Positions 38,733 to 46,263 of a DNA stretch of 49,548 bases are shown piece by piece. The notes under the pieces were generated by a model. That model was given only the letters and a program-made list of their open reading frames with translations. It ran no database searches and was not told the origin of the DNA. The stretch comes from an uncultured Collinsella sp. (GTDB taxonomy: Bacteria; Actinomycetota; Coriobacteriia; Coriobacteriales; Coriobacteriaceae): NCBI GenBank assembly GCA_900752215.1, contig CAADUO010000002.1, positions 1 through 49,548 of the forward strand, in the 5' to 3' direction. The position numbers and the translations under genes are program-made. Numbering within the stretch: position 1 is the stretch's first letter; each line of letters opens with the position of its first letter.

Positions 38733-41510
38733 ATGATTCTCAACGGACCGGGGATTAGTTACACCGAGCCCGACATCGGTTCGGAGTTCGTGCCGCCGCT
38801 GCCGGAGCATCCGCGCGAGGCCATCGTCAAGCTGTGCGAGCACTGCACCAACCGTCTGCTGCATCGCGACGAGCTGCTGGGCTACGAGTACTGGTCGTTT
38901 GCCGAGGCCGCAACCGACGAGCAGGCCGAAGTGCTCTGCAAGATGAAGATGCGCCGTCCCTATACGCTGCCCGAGATGGTCAAGCTCACCGGCATGCCCG
39001 AAGCCGATATCGAGAAGATGCTCGACGACATGAGCTACACGGGTCTGCTCGAGTACAACTGGGAAAACCCCGAGCGCGCCAAGCAATGGGTGTTGCCCAT
39101 GCTGGTGCCGGGTTCTGCCGAGTTCCTCAACATGCGCGTGAGCCAGCTCGAGGAGCACCCGGTCTATGCCAAGTTCTTTGAGCAGGCGTCCAAGGGACCG
39201 CTGTCCAAGGCCACGCCGATGGTGCCGCCCGGAGGCGCCGGCATCGGCATGCACGTCATTCCGGTCGAGAAGGCCATCGACGCCGCGAGCACCTCGGTGC
39301 CGATCGAGCATATCGAGCATTGGCTCGACAAATACGATGGCAAATATGCCGCCAGCACCTGCAGCTGCCGCGCGAGCCGTCGCGTGATGGGTGAGGGCTG
39401 CGCCGACGACCCGGCCGATTGGTGCATCGCCGTGGGCGATATGGCCGACTACGTGGTTGAGACCGATCGTGGCCATTACGTGACCCGCGACGAGGTTTAC
39501 GACATCTTGCGCCAGGCCGAGGACAACGGCTTTGTGCACCAGATCACTAATATCGACGGCGAGAACAAGATCTTCGCCATCTGCAACTGCAACGTCAACG
39601 TGTGCTACGCCCTGCGCACCTCGCAGCTGTTCAACACGCCCAACCTGTCGCGCTCGGCCTATGTCGCTAAGGTCGAGAAGGACAAGTGCGTGGCCTGCGG
39701 TCGCTGCGTCGAGGTGTGTCCGGCCGGCGCCGCCAAGCTGGGCCAGAAGCTCTGCAGCAAAAAGGCCGGCGGACAGGTGCCCGAGTATCCGCGCCAGGAG
39801 CTGCCCGATGCCACCAAGTGGGACCACACCAAGTGGTCGCCCAACTACCGCAACGACAACCGCATCGAGACGCATGAGTCCGGCACCGCTCCCTGCAAGA
39901 CGGCCTGCCCCGCGCACGTTGCCGTTCAGGGCTATTTGAAGCTCGCGGCTCAGGGTCGCTATGACGAGGCGCTGGCACTCATTAAGCGCGAGAACCCGCT
40001 GCCCGCTATCTGCGGCCGTGTGTGCAACCGCCGCTGCGAGGACGCCTGCACCCGCGGCCGTGTGGACGCCGCCGTGGCCATCGACGAGGTCAAGAAGTTC
40101 ATCGCCCAGCGCGATCTGGATGCCGCGACCCGCTACGTCCCGCCCGTGGTGACGCCGACGCGCGCTGGCGGCTTTGATCAGAAGATCGCCATCATCGGTG
40201 CCGGTCCGGCCGGCCTGTCCTGCGCTTTCTATCTGGCCGAGAAGGGCTACAAGCCCGTCGTCTTCGAGAAAAACGAGCGCCCGGGCGGCATGCTCACCTA
40301 CGGCATTCCCAGCTTTAAGCTGCAGAAGGACGTCATTGAGGCCGAGGTCGAGATCATTCGCCTGATGGGTGCCGAGTTCCGCTATGGCGTGGAGGTCGGT
40401 CGTGATGTGACGCTCGACGAGCTGCGCGCGCAGGGCTTTAAGGCCTTTTACGTGGCCATCGGCTGCCAGGGCGGCCGCCTTGCCGGTATTCCGGGCGAGG
40501 ATGCCGTGGACGTGACCGTGGCCGTCGACTTCCTTCGCGAGGTTAACAGCGGCAAGATCGATACCCTGTCCGGCCGCACCATTGTGGTGGGCGGCGGCAA
40601 CGTGGCTATCGACGTTGCCCGCAACGCCTGCCGTCTGGGTTCTGAGCACGTTGAGATGTTCTGCCTGGAGAGCGAGGCCCAGATGCCCGCCAGCGAGGAA
40701 GAACGTCGCGAGGCCGTTGAGGACGGCGCGCACATCAGCTGCGGCTGGGGCCCCAAGGAGATTCACTTGGACGAGGCCGGTCGTGTGTGCGGTATCACCT
40801 TCAAGCGCTGCACGCGTGTCTTTGACGACGAGGGCCGTTTTGCGCCCGAGTACGACGAGAACGACCTGCGCCGTGTCGATGCCGACCGTGTCGTCATGTC
40901 GATTGGCCAGTCCATTGTGTGGGGCGACCTGCTGGCTGGCTCCAAAGTGGAGCTCGGCCGCGGCCAGGGTGCCCTTGCCGATCCCCAGACCTACCAGACC
41001 GCCGAGCCAGACATCTTTGTGGGCGGCGACGTCTACACCGGCCCCAGCTTTGCCATCGACGCCATCGCCGCCGGCCACGAGGCCGCGGTGTCCATCCATC
41101 GCTTTGTGCAGCCGGGCTCCACGCTCACCATCGGCCGCAACCAGCGCCGCTACACCGCGCTCGACCGCGACGATGTCGTGATCGAGAGCTACGACAACGC
41201 GAGCCGCGAGGTTGCGCATGTAGACCGCGAGCGCGAGAAGGCCGCGCCGTTTAGCGAGTATGTTGAGACCTTTACCGAGGAGCAGGTGCGCGCCGAGACC
41301 GCCCGCTGCCTGGGCTGCGGCGCCTCGATCGTCGACCCTAACAAGTGCATCGGCTGCGGCCTGTGCACCACCAAGTGCGCGTTCGACGCCATCCATCTGG
41401 ATCGCGACCGCCCCGAGTGCTCCACGATGGTCAAATACGAGCAAAAGCTCCCAAGCCTGGGCAAGTACGCTCTAAAGCGCGCCATCAAGATTAAGTTCGG
41501 TCGCAAGTAA
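38733..41510 (+). CDS. Multidomain FAD and Fe-S oxidoreductase (GltD-like)
   Basis: 925 residues. Order: N-terminal ~280-residue domain with CSCRASRRVMGEGC and NCNVNVC clusters; a 4Fe-4S site CVACGRCVEVCPAG (~318-331); a Fer4_20-type helical domain with CKTACPAHV and CGRVCNRRCEDAC; a two-Rossmann FAD/NAD(P) domain IGAGPAGLSCAFYLAEKG and VVGGGNVAIDVARNA; and a C-terminal 2[4Fe-4S]-like segment (CLGCG, CIGCGLCTTKC). This resembles GltD/NfnB electron-transfer subunits extended with Fe-S modules. Substrate unknown. ATG at 38733 follows GAAGGGA; the frame runs further upstream but lacks an RBS. Followed 30 nt later by hypA. Confidence 0.85.
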   Translation: MILNGPGISYTEPDIGSEFVPPLPEHPREAIVKLCEHCTNRLLHRDELLGYEYWSFAEAATDEQAEVLCKMKMRRPYTLPEMVKLTGMPEADIEKMLDDMSYTGLLEYNWENPERAKQWVLPMLVPGSAEFLNMRVSQLEEHPVYAKFFEQASKGPLSKATPMVPPGGAGIGMHVIPVEKAIDAASTSVPIEHIEHWLDKYDGKYAASTCSCRASRRVMGEGCADDPADWCIAVGDMADYVVETDRGHYVTRDEVYDILRQAEDNGFVHQITNIDGENKIFAICNCNVNVCYALRTSQLFNTPNLSRSAYVAKVEKDKCVACGRCVEVCPAGAAKLGQKLCSKKAGGQVPEYPRQELPDATKWDHTKWSPNYRNDNRIETHESGTAPCKTACPAHVAVQGYLKLAAQGRYDEALALIKRENPLPAICGRVCNRRCEDACTRGRVDAAVAIDEVKKFIAQRDLDAATRYVPPVVTPTRAGGFDQKIAIIGAGPAGLSCAFYLAEKGYKPVVFEKNERPGGMLTYGIPSFKLQKDVIEAEVEIIRLMGAEFRYGVEVGRDVTLDELRAQGFKAFYVAIGCQGGRLAGIPGEDAVDVTVAVDFLREVNSGKIDTLSGRTIVVGGGNVAIDVARNACRLGSEHVEMFCLESEAQMPASEEERREAVEDGAHISCGWGPKEIHLDEAGRVCGITFKRCTRVFDDEGRFAPEYDENDLRRVDADRVVMSIGQSIVWGDLLAGSKVELGRGQGALADPQTYQTAEPDIFVGGDVYTGPSFAIDAIAAGHEAAVSIHRFVQPGSTLTIGRNQRRYTALDRDDVVIESYDNASREVAHVDREREKAAPFSEYVETFTEEQVRAETARCLGCGASIVDPNKCIGCGLCTTKCAFDAIHLDRDRPECSTMVKYEQKLPSLGKYALKRAIKIKFGRK

Positions 41511-41540
41511 GTAGCCATAACGGGAACGGCGGAAGAAAAA

Positions 41541-41969
41541 GTGCATGAATTGGGGATCGTTTACCACATCATTCGCGATGTCGAGAATGTAGCGCGCGCT
41601 CATGGCGTGCGTCGCGTTTCGAGCGTAACGTTGCTGTTGGGCGAGGTCTCGGGCGTCGTTCCCGACTTGCTGCTCGACGCTTGGCGCTGGGCAGCAGATA
41701 AAAAGCCTATCGCGCAGGGCGCGGAGCTTGTTGTGGAGCCCGTCGAGGCTGTGACGCATTGCGAGGCATGTGGCCGCGACTACGCGACGGTCGAGCACGG
41801 CAAGACCTGTCCCCATTGCGGTAGCGGCGAGACATACCTGCTGCAGGGCCAAGAGGTCATGATCAAACAGATCGAGACCCCCGAAGAGGATCCGGCAGAC
41901 GCTGCTCCTGACGGCCTCTCCGACGCCCCCGATGCCGTCGACGCCGCCAACCCACTCCACATCGCCTAG
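41541..41969 (+). CDS. hypA: Hydrogenase nickel-insertion protein HypA
   Basis: 142 residues. MHELGIVYHII: the second residue His binds nickel together with the N-terminus, which fixes the GTG at 41541 as the start. A zinc site is formed by CEACGRDY and CPHCGSGE. Core ends at QEVMIKQIE; the Ala/Pro/Asp-rich tail of ~30 residues (EDPADAAPDG) is extra. It lies far from hypF-C-D-E and follows the oxidoreductase gene by 30 nt, in the same direction. hypB is not in the window. An AGTTGCGG palindrome starts 11 nt after its TAG stop. Confidence 0.96.
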   Translation: MHELGIVYHIIRDVENVARAHGVRRVSSVTLLLGEVSGVVPDLLLDAWRWAADKKPIAQGAELVVEPVEAVTHCEACGRDYATVEHGKTCPHCGSGETYLLQGQEVMIKQIETPEEDPADAAPDGLSDAPDAVDAANPLHIA

Positions 41970-41980
41970 GATTCCCTATA

Positions 41981-42047
41981 AGTTGCGGTGAAATAGTTCC
42001 TAAATCCAGCCTTCTGGCTCTTAAACAAGAACTATTCCACCGCAACT
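41981..42047. repeat. AGTTGCGGTGAAATAG-family palindrome (copy 2)
   Basis: AGTTGCGGTGAAATAGTTC (41981-41999) pairs with GAACTATTCCACCGCAACT (42029-42047) with one A.C mismatch. The mismatch is at the same place as in the copy at 45666. Confidence 0.8.
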
Positions 42048-42099
42048 ATTTTGAGTGGTTTCATAGACCATAAGTCACGAAAATAGTCAAGCCATGTCT

Positions 42100-42327
42100 G
42101 TTTAAACAAAATAGCGGCAGTACAAGCGCATTCGCGCTTGCCTAAAATCGATATTAATGAACAGCCTGCTTGTATCTGTAAAATGCTTGGCTTGATGAGC
42201 GACGCCTTGTCGTGTAATGAGTCAAAAAGCAGTAACGTAATCAACTTGTAACAAACCTAGACGTTTAAACAAATAATCCAACCTTTTGCGGATTTAGCTA
42301 TAATTCCACAAACCAAACAGCTATACT
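42100..42327 (+). promoter_or_regulatory. Candidate promoter/operator region of the PTS operon
   Basis: Two identical GTTTAAACAAA sequences (42100-42110 and 42263-42273) and two -10-like boxes, TATAAT (42299-42304) in AGCTATAATTCC and TATACT (42322-42327) in AGCTATACTGC. No convincing -35 at proper distance, so an activator may be needed. Neither a sigma-54 site nor a standard cre box is seen. Confidence 0.4.
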
Positions 42328-42374
42328 GCTTTCATGTCGTGTAGGAAATACGTAGACAAAAAGGAGGTTATGTG

Positions 42375-43364
42375 ATGGTAAGTATTGTTCTTGCTAGCCA
42401 CGGGGACTTGGCAGCTGGAATCAAGCAGACGGGCTCGATGGTCTTTGGCGATCAGCCGTCTGTTGCCGTGGTCTCGCTCGAGCCGAGCATGGGCCCCGAC
42501 GACTTCCGTGCCAAGGTCGAGGAAGCAATTGCTTCCTTCGAAGACCAGGAGCAGGTGCTCTTCCTCGTTGATCTGTGGGGCGGCACGCCGTTCAACCAGA
42601 TCAGCGGGCTCATCGAGGGCCACGATTCCTGGGCTATCGTCACCGGTGTCAACTTGCCTATGCTCATCGAGGCATATTCGCAGCGCTTTGACGCAAAGAA
42701 CACTGCACATGCGATCGCAAAACATCTCGTGACTGAGGCTAAGGCTGGCGTGCGTGTCAAGCCCGAGTCTCTGGAGCCCGAGGAGAAGAAGCCGGCTGCG
42801 GCCGCCGCTGCTCCTGCAGGCGCCATCCCTCCGGGAACGGTCATCGGCGATGGGCACATCAAGATCGCCCACGTCCGTATCGACACCCGTCTGCTTCATG
42901 GTCAGGTGGCCACCACGTGGACCAAGCAGATCAACCCCAACCGCATCATCGTGGTTTCCGACGGCGTTGCTCACGACGAGCTCCGTAAGACCATGATCGA
43001 GCAGGCTGCCCCTCCGGGAGTCCATGCCAACGTCGTGCCCATCAAGAAGATGGCCGAGGTCGTCAAGGACACGCGCTTTGGTGACACCAAGGCCATGCTG
43101 CTCTTTGAGAACCCGCAGGATCTGCTCAAGGCCATCGAGGCCGGCGTCGACATCAAGGAAGTCAACATCGGTTCCATGGCTCACTCCAAGGGCAAGGTCG
43201 TCGTCACCAACGCCGTCGCTATGGGCGATGACGATGTCAAGACTCTCGAGGCCCTCAAGGCCAAGGGCGTCAAGTTCGAGGTCCGCAAGGTTCCTTCGGA
43301 TTCCTCCGAGGATCTCGACGCCATGTTGAAGAAAGCTAAGGCCGAACTGGCCGCTCAAGCATAG
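42375..43364 (+). CDS. manX: PTS mannose-family fused IIAB
   Basis: 329 residues. IIA domain (1-~130) with phospho-His9 in ASHGDLAAGI; Ala/Pro linker (KKPAAAAAAPAGAIPPG); IIB domain (~160-329) with VRIDTRLLHGQVATTW, where His175 is the acceptor. It relays phosphate from HPr to the sugar taken in by the IIC/IID proteins. The ATG at 42375 follows AAGGAGG with 7-nt spacing; a GTG one codon upstream is also in frame. First gene of an IIAB-IIC-IID operon; specificity (mannose, glucose, fructose or amino sugar) is not settled by sequence. The symbol follows the family. Confidence 0.93.
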   Translation: MVSIVLASHGDLAAGIKQTGSMVFGDQPSVAVVSLEPSMGPDDFRAKVEEAIASFEDQEQVLFLVDLWGGTPFNQISGLIEGHDSWAIVTGVNLPMLIEAYSQRFDAKNTAHAIAKHLVTEAKAGVRVKPESLEPEEKKPAAAAAAPAGAIPPGTVIGDGHIKIAHVRIDTRLLHGQVATTWTKQINPNRIIVVSDGVAHDELRKTMIEQAAPPGVHANVVPIKKMAEVVKDTRFGDTKAMLLFENPQDLLKAIEAGVDIKEVNIGSMAHSKGKVVVTNAVAMGDDDVKTLEALKAKGVKFEVRKVPSDSSEDLDAMLKKAKAELAAQA

Positions 43365-43382
43365 TAAAGGAGGGTCCGATAC

Positions 43383-44201
43383 ATGTCTGCAATCACTATT
43401 CTGCTTGTTGCGATTGTCGCGTTGCTTGCCGGTATGGAAGGCATTCTGGATGAGTTCCAGTTCCATCAGCCGCTCGTGGCATGCACGCTTATCGGTCTCG
43501 TAACCGGTCACCTTCAGGAGGGCATCCTCCTGGGCGGTTCGCTCCAGATGATGGCCCTTGGCTGGGCTAACGTCGGCGCCGCCGTCGCGCCTGACGCCGC
43601 TCTGGCCTCGGTCGCTTCTTCAATCATCATGGTGCTCGCCCTCAACGGCGGCGCCACTGATTCGGCCAAGGCCGTTACCGCGGCCATCGCCGTCGCCGTC
43701 CCGCTGTCGGTCGCTGGTCTGTTCCTGACCATGATCTGCCGTACCATTGCTACCGCTATCGCTCACGCCATGGACGGTTGCGCCGAGAAGGGCGACTTCT
43801 CCGGCATCGAGCGCTGGCAGTACGCTGGCATCCTCATGCAGGGCCTTCGTATCGCCATCCCGGCAGTACTTCTGTGCATCATCCCGGCCGAGGCCGTTAC
43901 CAACGCGCTTAACGCTATGCCCGACTGGCTGTCCGGCGGCATGGCTGTCGGCGGCGGCATGGTCGCTTCCGTCGGTTACGCCATGGTCATCAACATGATG
44001 GCCACCAAGGAGACCTGGCCGTTCTTCATCCTCGGCTTTGTCCTTGCTGCCATCCCTCAGCTCACGCTGATCGCCCTTGGCCTCATCGGCATCTCCCTTG
44101 CCCTCATCTACCTTGGCCTTAAGGATCTGGCCAAGCAGGGTGGCGGCATGGGCGGTGGCTCCGGCGACCCGCTCGGCGACATTCTGAACGATTACGAGTA
44201 G
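43383..44201 (+). CDS. manY: PTS mannose-family IIC
   Basis: 272 residues, membrane. Begins ITILLVAIVALLAGMEGILDE and carries the family motif region EGILLGGSLQMMALGWANVG, with about eight hydrophobic segments. It forms the sugar channel with IID. The RBS GGAGGG precedes the ATG. It begins 18 nt after the IIAB stop, and the IID start follows 16 nt after its stop. Ends in a Gly-rich tail, GGGMGGGSGDPLGDI. Confidence 0.95.
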   Translation: MSAITILLVAIVALLAGMEGILDEFQFHQPLVACTLIGLVTGHLQEGILLGGSLQMMALGWANVGAAVAPDAALASVASSIIMVLALNGGATDSAKAVTAAIAVAVPLSVAGLFLTMICRTIATAIAHAMDGCAEKGDFSGIERWQYAGILMQGLRIAIPAVLLCIIPAEAVTNALNAMPDWLSGGMAVGGGMVASVGYAMVINMMATKETWPFFILGFVLAAIPQLTLIALGLIGISLALIYLGLKDLAKQGGGMGGGSGDPLGDILNDYE

Positions 44202-44217
44202 GAGGGGAGTGATACAT

Positions 44218-45138
44218 ATGGCAGAGAACAAGATTCAGCTCACCAAGGCTGACCGCAAGAAGGTTTGCTTCCGTCATCAGTTCCTTCAGGGCTCGTGGAA
44301 CTACGAGCGTATGCAGAACGGCGGCTGGTGCTTCGCAATGATCCCTGCGATCAAGAAGCTCTACACCAGCAAGGATGACCAGATTGCCGCTCTTAAGCGC
44401 CACCTGGAGTTCTATAACACCCACCCCTATGTTTCCGCCCCCGTCATTGGCGTTACCCTCGCTCTCGAGGAGGAGCGCGCCAACGGTGCCCCGATTGACG
44501 ACGTCGCCATTCAGGGCGTCAAGGTCGGTATGATGGGCCCGCTCGCCGGTGTCGGCGACCCCGCCTTCTGGTTCACCCTTCGCCCGATTCTGGGTGCTCT
44601 GGGCGCTTCCCTGGCCCTGTCCGGCAGCATCGCCGGTCCGCTGCTGTTCTTCTTCGCGTGGAACATCATCCGTTACGCCTTCCTGTGGTACACGCAGGAG
44701 TTTGGCTACAAGGTCGGCTCCTCCATCGCCAAGGACCTCTCCGGCGGTCTGATGGGCAAGGTCACCGAGGGTGCTTCCATCCTGGGTATGTTCATCATCG
44801 GCGCCCTGGTCGAGCGCTGGGTGTCCATCTCCTTCACCCCGGTCGTCTCCAAGGTCACGCAGTCTGCTGGCGCCTTTATCGACTGGGCTAACCTGCCCTC
44901 CGGTTCTGAGGGTGTCAAGGAAGCACTGACGATGTATAACTCCATCGGTGCTAACGCCCTTGATCAGGTGAAGGTCACCACGCTTCAGGCCAACCTCGAT
45001 CAGCTCATCCCCGGCCTTGCCGCCGTGTGCCTGACCCTGCTGGTCTGCAAGCTCCTCAAGAAGAAGGTCAGCCCGATCGTCATCATCCTGGCTCTCTTCG
45101 CCATCGGCATCATCGGTCGCGTCTGCGGCTTCATGTAA
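44218..45138 (+). CDS. manZ: PTS mannose-family IID
   Basis: 306 residues. N-terminal soluble part (LTKADRKKVCFRHQFLQGSWNYERMQNG) and TPYV-like segment (NTHPYVSAPVIGVTLALEEE), followed by GLMGPLAGVGDPAFWFTLRP, the family core, and C-terminal membrane helices. Partner of IIC in the membrane. The ATG at 44218 follows GGAGGGGAG; an upstream in-frame GTG (44209) is less likely. Last core gene of the operon. Confidence 0.95.
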   Translation: MAENKIQLTKADRKKVCFRHQFLQGSWNYERMQNGGWCFAMIPAIKKLYTSKDDQIAALKRHLEFYNTHPYVSAPVIGVTLALEEERANGAPIDDVAIQGVKVGMMGPLAGVGDPAFWFTLRPILGALGASLALSGSIAGPLLFFFAWNIIRYAFLWYTQEFGYKVGSSIAKDLSGGLMGKVTEGASILGMFIIGALVERWVSISFTPVVSKVTQSAGAFIDWANLPSGSEGVKEALTMYNSIGANALDQVKVTTLQANLDQLIPGLAAVCLTLLVCKLLKKKVSPIVIILALFAIGIIGRVCGFM

Positions 45139-45188
45139 GCACGTTTCGGCTTAAGACCGAGAATTGCTAGGCAAGGGCTTTTGAGCCA

Positions 45189-45230
45189 TTGAAACGGACC
45201 GCACCCGGTGGGTACACTGGATGCGGTCCG
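45189..45230 (+). promoter_or_regulatory. Promoter overlapping a terminator-like hairpin before the DUF956 gene
   Basis: TTGAAA (45189-45194), 18-bp spacer, TACACT (45213-45218). It lies over a stem CGGACCGCA (45195-45203) with TGCGGTCCG (45222-45230) followed by ATTGTTTT, which would also end the PTS operon. The two roles may be combined. Confidence 0.6.
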
Positions 45231-45258
45231 ATTGTTTTATTTGGAGGGCGAGGCGCGC

Positions 45259-45657
45259 ATGGCGCAATCTCAGAACAGCACGGTCGATCTGGCAACGCCG
45301 GCAACCTGCCTGATGGGGCTTACCAGCCACGGCAACGTGATGGTGGGCAATAAGGCGTTCGAGTATTACAACGAGCGCAATCCCGAGGATTATATTCAAA
45401 TCCCGTGGGATGAGGTCGACTATATTGCCGCCGAGGTTTTACGCGGCACCAAGAAGATCACGCGTTTTGCCATCTTCACCAAGGACAACGGTCACTTTAC
45501 GTTTTCGACGCGCGACGACAAAGAGACGCTTCGTGCTGTCCGCAAGTACGTCGACGAGGATAAGCTTGTGCGTTCGCCCGACTTTATCGATGTGACGGCC
45601 AAGGGCGCCAAGAGCATCCCCTCCGTTATCAAAAACCTCTTCCACAAAGGTAACTAG
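45259..45657 (+). CDS. manO: DUF956 family protein (ManO-like)
   Basis: 132 residues. This family sits at the end of mannose-type PTS operons in many Firmicutes and Coriobacteriia and is thought to affect operon control; its biochemistry is not settled. Sequence features: GLTSHGNVMVGNKAFEYYNE, IQIPWDEVDYIAAEVL, FAIFTKDNGHFTFST. No membrane segments. The ATG follows GGAGGGCGAGG. It is 120 bp downstream of IID with its own likely promoter. The stop is followed 8 nt later by an AGTTGCGG palindrome. Confidence 0.85.
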   Translation: MAQSQNSTVDLATPATCLMGLTSHGNVMVGNKAFEYYNERNPEDYIQIPWDEVDYIAAEVLRGTKKITRFAIFTKDNGHFTFSTRDDKETLRAVRKYVDEDKLVRSPDFIDVTAKGAKSIPSVIKNLFHKGN

Positions 45658-45665
45658 CTCCTCAT

Positions 45666-45734
45666 AAGTTGCGGTGAAATAGTTCCTAAATACGGCTTTA
45701 GATGCTTCAGACAGGAACTATTCCACCGCAACTT
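45666..45734. repeat. AGTTGCGGTGAAATAG-family palindrome (copy 3)
   Basis: AAGTTGCGGTGAAATAG, then TTCCT (45666-45687), pairs with AGGAACTATTCCACCGCAAC, then TT (45713-45734). One A.C mismatch at the same position as copy 2. The loop is unrelated to the other copies. Confidence 0.8.
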
Positions 45735-45792
45735 CGAAGTCTAGTCATGCGACGTATTGCGATGCAGTAAATCTGCTACACTAGTACAACAT

Positions 45793-45868
45793 GCCTCCGT
45801 AGCTCAGGGGATAGAGCACCGCTCTCCTAAAGCGGGTGTCGTGCGTTCGAATCGCACCGGGGGCACCA
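45793..45868 (+). tRNA. tRNA-Arg (anticodon CCT)
   Basis: 76 nt including encoded CCA. Acceptor stem GCCTCCG/CGGGGGC with one T.G pair; D-arm AGCTC-AGGGGATA-GAGC; anticodon stem CCGCT/AGCGG with loop CTCCTAA, giving anticodon CCT (reads AGG codons, arginine); T-arm GTGCG-TTCGAAT-CGCAC. The CCA tail is encoded. It is followed by a terminator. Confidence 0.97.
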
Positions 45869-45877
45869 GAAGAAATT

Positions 45878-45909
45878 GCAGGTCAGACGGTATAAATCGT
45901 CTGACCTGC
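45878..45909 (+). terminator. Terminator after tRNA-Arg
   Basis: GCAGGTCAGACG (45878-45889), loop GTATAAAT, complement CGTCTGACCTGC (45898-45909), followed by TTCTGTAT. A clean 12-bp stem ten bases past the tRNA. Confidence 0.85.
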
Positions 45910-46115
45910 TTCTGTATAGATAGGGCTAAATAGACGATAGAGGGGTGAAAAAGGGGTGAAAGAAAGTTCTATGATGAAAACAGCTCGCCTACATATTTCA
46001 CTCCGATATTTCACCCAAATATCCGGTTTTCAACCCTTTCCACAGCCTACGGGCTTATAAGAAGCCCCTCGGCCATGGAAAGCGTTGAAAACCTAGGGTG
46101 ACGTTGCTGTGAGAT

Positions 46116-46195
46116 GGGCGAGTTTCCAACAGTCCCCGGCGTCTTCGGGTTTCGCCTGGGACCCTGCGACACCGTGGACCGTCGAAAACTCGCCC
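46116..46195. other. Foldable 80-bp block upstream of the restriction-modification gene
   Basis: Outer stem GGGCGAGTTT (46116-46125) with AAACTCGCCC (46186-46195). Inside, GTCCC-CGGCG and CGCCT-GGGAC can pair around TCTTCGGGTTT, and CCGTGGACCG forms a short element. This looks like a structured RNA or a cis element, but neither expression nor a family is shown. Confidence 0.4.
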
Positions 46196-46263
46196 TTCCG
46201 CTTGGAAGAGGGCTTTTACCCCTTAAAATTGTCCTAAAGTGACGACGACGCAGGAGGTCCGGT

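Larger units (their letters stand above)
41970..42374. other. 405-bp AT-rich gap before the mannose-type PTS operon
   Basis: It begins with an AGTTGCGG palindrome (41981-42047). The rest (42048-42374) is strikingly AT-rich for this genome. It carries a 7-bp hairpin CAAGCGC/GCGCTTG (42123-42140), the repeat GTTTAAACAAA at 42100-42110 and 42263-42273, and -10-like boxes TATAAT (42299-42304) and TATACT (42322-42327). No gene is seen. Confidence 0.7.
45869..46263. other. 395-bp gap between tRNA-Arg and the restriction-modification gene
   Basis: It holds a tRNA terminator (45878-45909), an AT-richer section with repeated GGGGTGAAA at 45943-46000 (GAGGGGTGAAAAAGGGGTGA) and its complement-like TTTCACCC (46012-46018 region), and a foldable block (46116-46195). 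No integrase or direct repeat of the tRNA end is seen. No gene is recognised. Confidence 0.6.

Noticed and set aside
42032..42244. 70-codon leftward frame in the AT-rich gap before the PTS genes
   Set aside because: No RBS, overlaps the AGTTGCGG palindrome, and shows no domain. AT-rich gaps give such frames by chance.
42048..42374. Sigma-54 promoter for the mannose-type PTS, as in LevR-controlled operons
   Set aside because: No TGGCAC-N5-TTGC pattern is present in the upstream region, and no LevR-like gene is nearby.
45793..46263. Genomic island attachment site at tRNA-Arg
   Set aside because: A tRNA-Arg(CCT) next to a restriction-modification gene is suggestive, but I found no integrase and no direct repeat of the tRNA 3' end in the window.
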